Part shown: in pieces, positions 7,955 through 13,697 of the stretch
Position numbering within the stretch: the first letter of the stretch is position 1
How the letters are laid out: the number at the start of each line of letters is the position of its first letter
Source: Syntrophomonas_B sp035447945
GTDB taxonomy: Bacteria > Bacillota > Syntrophomonadia > Syntrophomonadales > Syntrophomonadaceae
DNA: 13,697 bases
Direction of reading: 5' to 3'
Assembly (NCBI GenBank): GCA_035447945.1
Contig: DAOTHZ010000056.1
Span: 1 to 13,697 of the forward strand
Made by a program: the position numbers and the translations under genes
The notes under the pieces: generated by a model
The model's database searches: none
The model's input: only the letters and a program-made list of their open reading frames with translations
Told to the model about the DNA's origin: nothing

Positions 7955-8039
7955 GCGGATGTGGCGGAATTGGCAGACGCACCAGACTTAGGATCTGGCG
8001 TTTCACGACGTGGGGGTTCGAGTCCCTTCATCCGCACCA
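7955..8039 (+). tRNA. tRNA-Leu (anticodon UAG), CCA encoded
   Basis: The acceptor stem is GCGGATG (7955-7961) paired with CATCCGC (8029-8035), followed by discriminator A and an encoded CCA (8037-8039). The anticodon stem is CCAGA/TCTGG (7982-7986 with 7994-7998). Its seven-base loop CTTAGGA has anticodon TAG at 7989-7991, which reads CUA and probably the other CUN leucine codons. A long variable arm, as expected for leucine tRNAs, and a T arm with GGTTCGAGTCC are present. The 85-base length fits a class II tRNA. It is a single-gene unit with its own promoter and terminator. Confidence 0.97.
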
Positions 8040-8049
8040 TTGAATTTAC

Positions 8050-8070
8050 GGGAGGCTTAGGCCTCCCTTT
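8050..8070 (+). terminator. Terminator after tRNA-Leu
   Basis: GGGAGGC (8050-8056), loop TTAG and GCCTCCC (8061-8067) form a perfect, GC-rich seven-pair stem followed by TTT. The T tract is short, but the stem is strong and begins 11 bases after the tRNA CCA end. Confidence 0.75.
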
Positions 8071-8219
8071 GGTGCTTCTGGGAGGGAATTATTTATTTTG
8101 GAAGGATTTTTCCCCGGAATTTTCATTGCCAGACGAAGTGGATATAAATATGCCTGCCGGATGGATGGCTGTGGGTATTGAATAATTGGGAAACAGACAA
8201 GAATATTGCTGGAAATAGT

Positions 8220-8247
8220 TTGAAATTTCTGTAATTTGTCGTATACT
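8220..8247 (+). promoter_or_regulatory. Candidate promoter upstream of the TetR fragment and response regulator
   Basis: TTGAAA (8220-8225) and TATACT (8242-8247) lie 16 bases apart, each matching consensus at five of six positions. The element would give a leader of about 230 bases before the response regulator start at 8487. It may originally have driven the TetR-like gene whose remnant follows, and now serve the response regulator. Confidence 0.45.
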
Positions 8248-8339
8248 TGAACCATGCTAACAAATGTTTAAAGAGCATTTGGATTTGCAGTAATTTTATG
8301 AAAATGCAGCAGCTTTGCCAGTCTCATGAGTTATAACCA

Positions 8340-8425
8340 ATGAAAAACCAAATCGAACAGCCTTTCGTTTTTTAAAACATGGTTACGATGTGACCAGCAT
8401 CAGAATGATCTGCCAGGAAGCCTGA
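8340..8425 (+). pseudogene. Remnant of a TetR-family regulator (helix-turn-helix part)
   Basis: In one frame (8357-8425) the sequence encodes TAFRFLKHGYDVTSIRMICQ-EA and then a stop. This closely follows the first helices and helix-turn-helix of TetR-family repressors, where the usual pattern is A-x-x-L-F-x-x-x-G-Y-x-x-T-S-(I/V)-x-x-I-x-x-x-A-G-V. One residue seems missing between AFR and FLKHGY, and the chain stops just before the expected GV turn. A possible start, ATG at 8340, reads MKNQIE in another frame, so a frameshift would be needed to join them. Nothing of the ligand-binding domain remains. I infer a decayed gene. A chance resemblance of about 25 residues is the main alternative. 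Confidence 0.5.
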
Positions 8426-8486
8426 CTAGACCCGTTACCAATGCCACGGTACAAGGAGAGGGTATTACAATGAGGGAGGATGAGTT

Positions 8487-10583
8487 ATGTCTGCAACAAT
8501 ATTGGTTGTTGACGATTCAGCGTCAGACCGGTTAATCATTAAGAATATGCTGAACGAATATCGGGTTCTAACTGCTTGCGATGGGTTGGAAGCGATGCGC
8601 GAGATTGATGCGCAGGCAGATATTGATCTGGTGATTCTCGATTTGAACGTGCCCAACATGAATGGGTTTGAGGTTCTTGGCGCCCTGCAATCCAATGAAC
8701 GATATAAAAAACTGCGTACGCTCATATTAACTAACCATGATGAACTCGATAATGAAATCAAAGGGCTGAAAATGGGGGCGGTTGACTATATCAGAAAGCC
8801 AATTCATATGGAGTTCCTGAAGGCCAGAATGGAGATCCATCTTGAATTACTCAGAATCCAGAAATTGGTTGAACACAAGCTGTATGAACAAGGTTTAACC
8901 TTGGATACCGTTTTTAGCCAAGCCCCGATTGGAATCGCCATTAATGAACCATCCGATGATGCCGGGAATGGCATGGTTGCCATCAACCCGATGTATGAGC
9001 AAATCACCGGCAGAAGCAAAGAAGAGCTGCTGAAGCTGGGATGGGGAAGGATTACTCACCCGGATGACTTGGATGAAGATCTGCAAAACCTGCAGAAGCT
9101 TCAAGCCGGGGAAATTAAAAGCTATATCATGGAGAAGCGGTTTATCAAGCCGGACGGTTCGATCGTTTGGGTACATATGGTGGTAGCGCCGCTGACGCTG
9201 TCGAATCAAAGCAAATTCAATCACATCTGTCTGGTGCAGGATATCTCAGAGCGAAAAAGAATGGAAAATGACTTGAGATACAATAATGAACATGATCTCT
9301 GGACGGGACTGTATAACCGCAGTTATCTTGAAACACTGCTAAAAAAAGAAGCCAGGTTGCAGGATGCCAAGAAAAGTGCATTGGTAGGCATTAACCTGGG
9401 CGCGGTACATTTATTGAGCATTACGTACGGATTTCAGTACAGCCAGGAACTGATTAAAAAAGCTGCTGTTGCATTACAATCACATTGCCATGAAAATTGC
9501 GCATTGTTCAAAATGTACGAAAATCATTTTGCTTTCTATATCAAAGCCTATCAAGAAAAGAATGAATTGACTGCGTTTTGCCAAGCGCTTGGAGGTACCC
9601 TGGAAGCATTGCTGATAGTCGAAAGAATTGGTGCGGGGATTGGGATTATTGAAATCGACGATAATAACAAGCATGATGTAGGGGTTCTTTTAAAAAATCT
9701 ACTCATCGCCTCTGAAAAAGCCATAAATGTATTTGACAGCGATATAGGTTGCTGTTTTTTTGACGAAGAGATGGAAAAGCAAATCATTCGTGCAGAAGAG
9801 ATCAAACGCGAACTGGCCCAAATCGCAGCAGATGGAGACAGTGACAGATTGTTCCTGCAATTTCAGCCAATTTTGGATCTTCAGACAAATCGGATTTGTG
9901 GTTTTGAGGCCTTGGCCAGAGTAATAATTGACAAGCTGGGGCTGATCATGCCTTTGGAGTTTATCCCGATGGCTGAGGAGACGAAACTTATTAATCCTTT
10001 GGGGGAGAGAATTATTCTGCAGGCATTGCATTTCTTACAGACATTGCAGGCCAAAGGTTATCACGACGTCTGCGTATCCATAAATATTTCTGCCATTCAG
10101 TTGCTGAGAAACGATTTTATCCAAAAACTCATGGAGATGATTGATGAAATTGAGGTTCATCCCGGGAATATCGGTCTGGAAATCACCGAATCAGTCTTTT
10201 CTTCCAACTACCAGGAACTCAACCGGACTCTTGGCGAATTAAAGGATTTAGGCATCCAGGTTGCGATCGACGACTTTGGTACGGGATATTCTTCTTTGGC
10301 GCGGGAACGGGAATTGAACGTCAGCTGCCTGAAAATCGATAAGTTTTTTATTGACAAACTGTTAATGCTTAAAGATGAGCAGACGATCACTGGTGATATC
10401 ATTGCCATGGCCCACAAACTGGGACAATGTGTCATCGCCGAAGGAATCGAAGATGAAAAACAATTGCAATATCTCAAGCGCTACGGATGTGACAGAATTC
10501 AAGGGTTCCTCATCAGCGAACCACTGGATGAGGCAGCAGCCCTGGAACTGCTCCAGCAACAGACCGGTATAATGAAAGGATGA
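8487..10583 (+). CDS. Response regulator REC-PAS-(degenerate GGDEF)-EAL, probable c-di-GMP phosphodiesterase
   Basis: The 698-residue protein has four domains. REC (1-120) has D9, D10, phosphoacceptor D52, T82 and K104. PAS (about 140-258) ends in the usual DISERKR. A GGDEF-type domain follows (about 262-430), beginning HDLWTGLYNR, but the GGDEF signature is replaced by YENHF (344-348), so it should not make c-di-GMP. The EAL domain (about 440-690) keeps its key motifs: FEALAR (473-478), SINIS (531-535), LEITES (564-569), DDFGTGYSS (595-603), LKIDKFF (615-621), AEGIED (651-656) and QGFLISEP (672-679). It should therefore hydrolyse c-di-GMP under control of a histidine kinase not in this window. 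ATG 8487 follows GAGGGAGGA by six bases. Confidence 0.93.
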   Translation: MSATILVVDDSASDRLIIKNMLNEYRVLTACDGLEAMREIDAQADIDLVILDLNVPNMNGFEVLGALQSNERYKKLRTLILTNHDELDNEIKGLKMGAVDYIRKPIHMEFLKARMEIHLELLRIQKLVEHKLYEQGLTLDTVFSQAPIGIAINEPSDDAGNGMVAINPMYEQITGRSKEELLKLGWGRITHPDDLDEDLQNLQKLQAGEIKSYIMEKRFIKPDGSIVWVHMVVAPLTLSNQSKFNHICLVQDISERKRMENDLRYNNEHDLWTGLYNRSYLETLLKKEARLQDAKKSALVGINLGAVHLLSITYGFQYSQELIKKAAVALQSHCHENCALFKMYENHFAFYIKAYQEKNELTAFCQALGGTLEALLIVERIGAGIGIIEIDDNNKHDVGVLLKNLLIASEKAINVFDSDIGCCFFDEEMEKQIIRAEEIKRELAQIAADGDSDRLFLQFQPILDLQTNRICGFEALARVIIDKLGLIMPLEFIPMAEETKLINPLGERIILQALHFLQTLQAKGYHDVCVSINISAIQLLRNDFIQKLMEMIDEIEVHPGNIGLEITESVFSSNYQELNRTLGELKDLGIQVAIDDFGTGYSSLARERELNVSCLKIDKFFIDKLLMLKDEQTITGDIIAMAHKLGQCVIAEGIEDEKQLQYLKRYGCDRIQGFLISEPLDEAAALELLQQQTGIMKG

Positions 10584-10630
10584 AGGTTTTTCGAATGACA
10601 ACCTAAGTTGAAAAAGGATGGTGCAGGTGA

Positions 10631-10705
10631 AGGAGAACGGAAAACATCCTGGTTGATATTCCTGATAACCTGTCGCTGTCGGTTATTTTTGCGGACATTA
10701 ACGGA
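10631..10705 (+). pseudogene. 5' extension of the GGDEF coding signal without a normal start codon
   Basis: The frame of the following gene is open back to a TGA at 10628-10630. It encodes residues that belong to a GGDEF domain: PDNLSLSVIFADINGLK, where VIFADIN is the first core strand with its metal-binding aspartate. No ATG, GTG or TTG occurs in this stretch. An AAGGAGA sequence at 10630-10636 is followed only by ATC (10646) and CTG (10649) as remote start options. The HD-x-LTGLYNR segment that should precede is absent, since the DNA just upstream is the end of the EAL gene. I infer a 5' deletion. Confidence 0.55.
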
Positions 10706-11599
10706 TTGAAGATGACAAATGATATTTTCGGCCATGCTGCCGGAGACAAGCTGATCATAAAATCAGCCGAAATCCTCCGCCAATCCTGTCGGGAAAATGA
10801 TATAATTGCGCGCATGGGCGGCGATGAGTTCATTATGCTTTTGCCCCAGACGAATGAAGAAGAGGCCAGGGAGATTCTCGCCCGGATAAGCTCCGGTTTC
10901 CTTAATGCACGAATCGAAGCGATAAAGTGCAGCATATCGTTAGGTTTGGATACGAAAAGCAGTGCGGAGCAGTCACTCGAGGTGACCATGACCAACGCGG
11001 AAAATGCGATGTACAAAGACAAAACTTTGAACCGTCAATCGATTAACCGGGATATTATCAGTGCCATCGTTGAGACGCTGCACACCCGCAGTCCCCGCGA
11101 GAAACAACATTCTCTGACCGTCAGTATATTATGCGGTGAAGCGGGCAGTGCTTTAAATCTATCGGAAGCGGAAATCAATCAGTTAAAGCGGGCAGGTTAC
11201 TTGCATGACATTGGCAAAATTACCTTGGATGAAAGCATTCTGTTAAAAGATTCCCTGACCGCGGAAGAATATGAAAAAATGCAACAGCATTCTGTGGTTG
11301 GATATCGTATCTTGAATCTTTTTGATGATACCCTGGATTTGGCGGAATACGTCTACAGCCATCACGAAAGGTGGGACGGCAGCGGCTATCCGCGCGGACT
11401 TCAAGGGGAACAGATTCCAAAGTTATCAAGAATTCTGGCCGTCGTGGAAGCCTATGAACGGGTATTGAACAGAGGGAATCTTTCCTTGGCTGAAAGAAAA
11501 CAGAATGCCTTGGGTATTATTAAAGAGGGGGCAGGAACACAATTTGATCCGCAAATTGCTGCGTTTTTTATACAGATGATGAATGAGCATAGCGGATGA
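10706..11599 (+). CDS. GGDEF / HD-GYP protein, apparently 5'-truncated
   Basis: The first ordinary start codon is TTG at 10706, giving 297 residues, but homologous sequence continues upstream (see 10631-10705). The GGDEF signature is intact (RMGGDEF, residues 36-42), with an RxxD inhibitory site (REND, 29-32) at the canonical five-residue distance. The HD-GYP domain (about 120-293) shows H135, LHDIGK (166-171), H195, SHHERWDGSGYP (218-229) and QIP. The conserved DAYDAM motif is VEAYERV (247-253), so an expected metal-binding D is E249. HD-GYP proteins hydrolyse c-di-GMP. As encoded from TTG, the GGDEF domain would lack its first strand and is probably inactive or unstable. It follows the EAL gene by about 50-120 bases. 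It may be a functional remnant, a gene with a rare start, or a pseudogene. Confidence 0.75.
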   Translation: MKMTNDIFGHAAGDKLIIKSAEILRQSCRENDIIARMGGDEFIMLLPQTNEEEAREILARISSGFLNARIEAIKCSISLGLDTKSSAEQSLEVTMTNAENAMYKDKTLNRQSINRDIISAIVETLHTRSPREKQHSLTVSILCGEAGSALNLSEAEINQLKRAGYLHDIGKITLDESILLKDSLTAEEYEKMQQHSVVGYRILNLFDDTLDLAEYVYSHHERWDGSGYPRGLQGEQIPKLSRILAVVEAYERVLNRGNLSLAERKQNALGIIKEGAGTQFDPQIAAFFIQMMNEHSG

Positions 11600-11651
11600 A
11601 GCGCGAAAGGATAATGTAAAGGCAATCCCGGCGGATAAGGAGGCGAGTACC

Positions 11652-11915
11652 ATGTGCTTTTTCAAGCAAGAGGTATATATGGGCTACTCATTGGCGGACC
11701 TGGCCAAAGTCAGACAGGCGCTGGTCAATGAAGGCATTAAATACTCGTACCGGGTGGTCGATCATTCAGGCCAATGGGCGGGTCGGGGAACCATCCGGGG
11801 CAACTATGGGAGTATGGGCATGAACATGGATTATGCCCGGCAATATTCGGTTGCGGTAAAAAGAAAAGATTTCGAGAAAGCGAGTTATGTTGTGCAGCGA
11901 GCCTTGCATTCATAA
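11652..11915 (+). CDS. Small uncharacterised protein, 87 residues
   Basis: The start is ATG 11652, placed eight bases after a perfect AAGGAGG (11637-11643). An earlier in-frame ATG at 11583 lies inside the previous gene and lacks a good site. The product begins MCFFKQEVYMGYS and has an alternating pattern: helix (LADLAKVRQALVNEGI), strand (KYSYRVVDH), a glycine-rich loop, strand (QYSVAVKR) and helix (DFEKASYVVQRAL). This alpha/beta order resembles small ferredoxin-like folds such as DUF2007, but that is an inference from pattern only. There is no signal peptide or membrane segment. It is followed after 26 bases by the AAA ATPase, so the two may share a transcript. The function is unknown. Confidence 0.75.
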   Translation: MCFFKQEVYMGYSLADLAKVRQALVNEGIKYSYRVVDHSGQWAGRGTIRGNYGSMGMNMDYARQYSVAVKRKDFEKASYVVQRALHS

Positions 11916-11941
11916 GCATGTTTAGGAGAGATGAGATACTT

Positions 11942-12661
11942 ATGTTTTTAAAATCGGTCAGCTTGCTCAGGGAAAAGATTGCGTCTTTTGACAATTACCC
12001 TTTTTCCATCCCGGCGATCAAGAGTCTCGAGCAAATTGAATTCAAGAGCCGGGTCACCTTTTTTGTGGGCGAAAACGGATCAGGAAAATCTACATTATTA
12101 GAAGCAATCGCGGCGCAGTGTGGTTTTAATACGGCCGGGGGCGGGAGAAACAACCTGTATGAAGTGCATGCCGCCAAGTCTGATTTAGCCGATCACATCC
12201 GACTGGCCTGGATGCCTAAGGTCACCAACGGATTTTTTCTGCGGGCGGAATCTTTTTATCATTTTGCTTCTCATCTTGATGAAGTGGATGATACCGGGTT
12301 CAGAGCTTACGGCGGACGTTCTCTGCACCAGCAATCTCATGGCGAATCATTTTTATCCTTGTTTATGAACCGCTTCAATGGCAAGGCGCTCTATTTATTG
12401 GATGAACCGGAAGCCGCCTTGTCACCGGCCCGACAACTGGCCTTTCTGAGGATATTACATGATCTGACCGACAGCGGTGATGCCCAGTTTATCATTGCCA
12501 CCCATTCTCCCATCTTAATGGGTTACCCTGACGCAGTTATTTTGAGTTTTGATGACAGCCAGATCAAGGACGTAGCCTATGAAATGACCGATCATTATCT
12601 CATCACCAAGTATTTTATGCAGCACCGGGAAAAGGTTCTGGCAGACTTGTTGGCAGAATAA
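11942..12661 (+). CDS. Compact AAA/ABC-type predicted ATPase (COG3910-like)
   Basis: This is a 239-residue soluble ATPase with ABC/SMC-like order: Walker A GENGSGKST (43-51), a signature-like QSHGESFL (131-138), Walker B ALYLLDEPEAAL (149-160) and H-loop ATHSP (186-190). The SHGES signature and short length fit the uncharacterised predicted-ATPase group COG3910, related to the AAA_21/AAA_23 domains also seen in toxin-antitoxin and anti-phage proteins. Without a partner nuclease domain the role remains open. The start is ATG 11942 after AGGAGAG (11924-11930) at a slightly long spacing. An upstream in-frame ATG at 11918 lies before that site. No terminator is evident after the stop. Confidence 0.87.
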   Translation: MFLKSVSLLREKIASFDNYPFSIPAIKSLEQIEFKSRVTFFVGENGSGKSTLLEAIAAQCGFNTAGGGRNNLYEVHAAKSDLADHIRLAWMPKVTNGFFLRAESFYHFASHLDEVDDTGFRAYGGRSLHQQSHGESFLSLFMNRFNGKALYLLDEPEAALSPARQLAFLRILHDLTDSGDAQFIIATHSPILMGYPDAVILSFDDSQIKDVAYEMTDHYLITKYFMQHREKVLADLLAE

Positions 12662-12770
12662 TCCGATCTCATTCCGGCAACACCTCACAGCCCGGACACT
12701 CATCAATACCCACCATCCGCATTAAGAAAAGGCTGACAACACCATCCCCAGCAAAACATATTCGAGGAAA
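12662..12770. other. Short spacer between convergent genes with minus-strand short ORFs
   Basis: The 109 bases between the ATPase and sdpI stop codons show no T-rich terminator hairpin. On the minus strand two cysteine-containing short frames occur. One of 23 codons (12703-12774) has its ATG overlapping the sdpI stop as ATGA. One of 17 codons (12669-12722) ends GIDECPGCEVLPE. Neither has its own clear ribosome binding site. They may be chance frames or the remains of a lost gene. Confidence 0.3.
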
Positions 12771-13460
12771 TCATTGATTGCTTTTTGGCATCCCGTTGAA
12801 GATCACAAAGGAGTATACGCTAGGGATGATGACCATCAGCAAAATCGCCACGAAGTACACCACGCCGCTCCAGACAGCATCTATAAAAGACATGACCAGA
12901 CACAGCAATCCAAATGCCACCCAGATGCGGCTGGCCATACGGTGCGTCCGTTGCCATACTTCTTCGCTGGCCAATGTCCAGGGAGTCTTGATGCCAACAA
13001 AATAGTTGTGCCTGAATTGGCCCATATAATTCCCTATCATAATAAACAAACCAGCCACCAAACCTTTTACAATAAAACTGATGTTGATAGGGTAACCCAG
13101 CGCAAACAGGATGCTCGCTACATATAGAATGCTGAGCAGCAGGACCACGCCCCAGCGAATGGCAGTATAGCCCTGGGCAAAGCGAGAATAGTTGTCCCGC
13201 TTGGGATCCAGCAAAGGAGTGAACAATAAAAGAAAATAAAGACCGATACTCATCAACGGCGGAAAAAAGGCGCCAAACAAGCGGGATGAGTAAGCATCTA
13301 CATTGCCATGAATATCCCAGTGACGCGGAACTTGGTCAGGCAAATGCGGATAAACCAAAATCGCCGTTACAACCAGCCCGGTCATAATCACCCAGAGCGG
13401 CCAATCCCGGCGCAGCGTTTGCCAGTCCAAACGATAGGAAGAATCACGATTGTTTTCCAT
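12771..13460 (-). CDS. SdpI-family membrane protein (DUF1648 + SdpI)
   Basis: The 229-residue membrane protein has about six hydrophobic helices. The N-terminal DUF1648 part reads LVYPHLPDQVPRHWDIHGNV (about 40-59). The SdpI part carries the family motif HNYFVGIKTPWTLASEEVW (about 157-175) followed by TH. Bacillus SdpI is the immunity protein against the SdpC toxin and also sequesters the SdpR repressor at the membrane. Many homologues have no known toxin. ATG 13460 is chosen because AAAGGAGG lies eight bases upstream; the longer in-frame start would fall inside the repressor gene. It overlaps the end of the ArsR gene by 17 bases, consistent with one operon. No toxin-like gene is visible here. 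Confidence 0.9.
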   Translation of the reverse strand: MENNRDSSYRLDWQTLRRDWPLWVIMTGLVVTAILVYPHLPDQVPRHWDIHGNVDAYSSRLFGAFFPPLMSIGLYFLLLFTPLLDPKRDNYSRFAQGYTAIRWGVVLLLSILYVASILFALGYPINISFIVKGLVAGLFIMIGNYMGQFRHNYFVGIKTPWTLASEEVWQRTHRMASRIWVAFGLLCLVMSFIDAVWSGVVYFVAILLMVIIPSVYSFVIFNGMPKSNQ

Positions 13461-13697
13461 TATTATTGCCTCCTTTATTAAAAGGTTGGGAGTGGTCGTT
13501 TGAACCATTGGCACTTTTTTCTTCGCTTTTCTCCTTTTCATCAGGGGTTAAGAAATCATACAACCAGCCGATTACTTCCTGAAAAACCGTTGTATTTAGT
13601 GAGTAATAAATATTTTGTCCTTTGCGTATATCCTGCACCAGATTGGCCTGTTTCAGGATATTGAGATGATGCGATATACTGGGTTTGGTCATGGCAA
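13444..13697 (-). CDS. ArsR-family transcriptional repressor, SdpR-like (5' end outside window)
   Basis: The visible 83 or so residues include the recognition part of an ArsR/SmtB winged helix: MTKPSISHHLNILKQANLV, followed by the wing RKGQNIYYSL. The frame stays open to the window edge through a codon before the first visible ATG (13692-13690). The helices missing upstream show that the true start lies outside. The C-terminal 35 residues are rich in E, K, S and N and probably disordered. No metal-binding CxC motif is seen in the visible part, which fits SdpR-type autorepressors better than metal sensors. It overlaps the downstream sdpI gene by 17 bases and probably represses its own operon, with SdpI as partner. 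Confidence 0.85.
   Translation of the reverse strand, partial: AMTKPSISHHLNILKQANLVQDIRKGQNIYYSLNTTVFQEVIGWLYDFLTPDEKEKSEEKSANGSNDHSQPFNKGGNNNGKQS

Larger units (their letters stand above)
8040..8486. other. Gene-poor region between tRNA-Leu and the response regulator
   Basis: About 450 bases hold no intact gene. In order they contain the tRNA terminator, about 150 bases with nothing recognisable, a promoter-like element (8220-8247), a small hairpin near the predicted RNA 5' end (CAAATG 8261-8266 with CATTTG 8276-8281), the TetR-like fragment (8340-8425), and the ribosome binding sites of the next gene. I looked for c-di-GMP riboswitch features because of the downstream genes and saw none. 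Confidence 0.55.

Noticed and set aside
7771..8185. Two plus-strand open frames covering the tRNA-Leu gene
   Set aside because: Both read through a tRNA with its own promoter and terminator, so they cannot be real proteins.
8250..8480. c-di-GMP riboswitch upstream of the response regulator
   Set aside because: The location is attractive, but neither the GEMM-I core nor the c-di-GMP-II conserved segments can be recognised; the TetR-like coding remnant explains part of the sequence better.
10584..10595. RFFE codons directly after the EAL gene stop as a trace of the missing GGDEF start
   Set aside because: The motif fits the usual NRRFFE, but the spacing to NLSLS is about 24 residues instead of about 10, and the frame differs, so chance is likely.
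11583..11651. Longer N-terminus for the 87-residue protein
   Set aside because: The ATG at 11583 overlaps the end of the preceding gene and lacks a good ribosome binding site, while ATG 11652 has a perfect AAGGAGG at proper spacing.
13461..13541. 27-residue N-terminal extension of the SdpI-like protein
   Set aside because: The extension falls in the repressor gene, is a basic, low-complexity shadow, and the internal ATG has an AAAGGAGG site eight bases upstream.

Overview
The window reads as a chromosomal stretch from a Firmicute, most likely an anaerobic Clostridia- or Negativicutes-type lineage. This is inferred from AGGAGG-type ribosome binding sites at almost every gene, sigma-A-type promoters, an abundance of c-di-GMP signalling proteins, an SdpR/SdpI-type pair, an LCP cell-wall protein and moderate base composition. 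No phage, transposon, CRISPR or rRNA sequence was seen.

Layout. At the left edge (1-137, minus) is the first part of an unidentified gene, followed by an AT-rich divergent intergenic region. From 441 to 5317 (plus) lies a tightly overlapping operon: an ABC-F ATPase, a YgiQ-family radical SAM protein and the GTPase HflX. Two of these three families act on ribosomes. A short convergent gene for a CoA-binding Rossmann protein (5322-5729, minus) is followed by a divergently transcribed LytR-CpsA-Psr protein (5908-7134). That gene ends at a two-way hairpin terminator shared with a convergent flavin-reductase-like gene (7207-7713, minus).

A tRNA-Leu(UAG) gene with encoded CCA (7955-8039) has a near-consensus promoter and its own hairpin terminator. 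The next 400 bases hold no intact gene, but they carry a promoter-like element and what looks like a decayed TetR-family helix-turn-helix fragment. A c-di-GMP block follows. It consists of a REC-PAS-(degenerate GGDEF)-EAL response regulator (8487-10583) and a GGDEF/HD-GYP protein whose 5' end appears cut off (coding signal from about 10631 to 11599). In the first protein the EAL half looks active and the GGDEF half dead. In the second, GGDEF and its RxxD inhibitory site are intact, while one expected HD-GYP metal ligand is changed from D to E.

Downstream on the same strand are a small conserved-looking 87-residue protein and a compact AAA/ABC-type ATPase with an SHGES signature. The right end (minus) is an ArsR-family repressor, cut by the window edge, overlapping an SdpI/DUF1648 membrane protein. 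This is the SdpR-SdpI arrangement known from toxin immunity in Bacillus, here without a visible toxin gene.

No wholly new system is demonstrable from sequence alone. The points most worth following are the ABC-F/YgiQ/HflX operon, the complementary active/inactive c-di-GMP domains with a truncated second gene, the TetR remnant upstream of the response regulator, and cysteine-containing short ORFs directly after sdpI.
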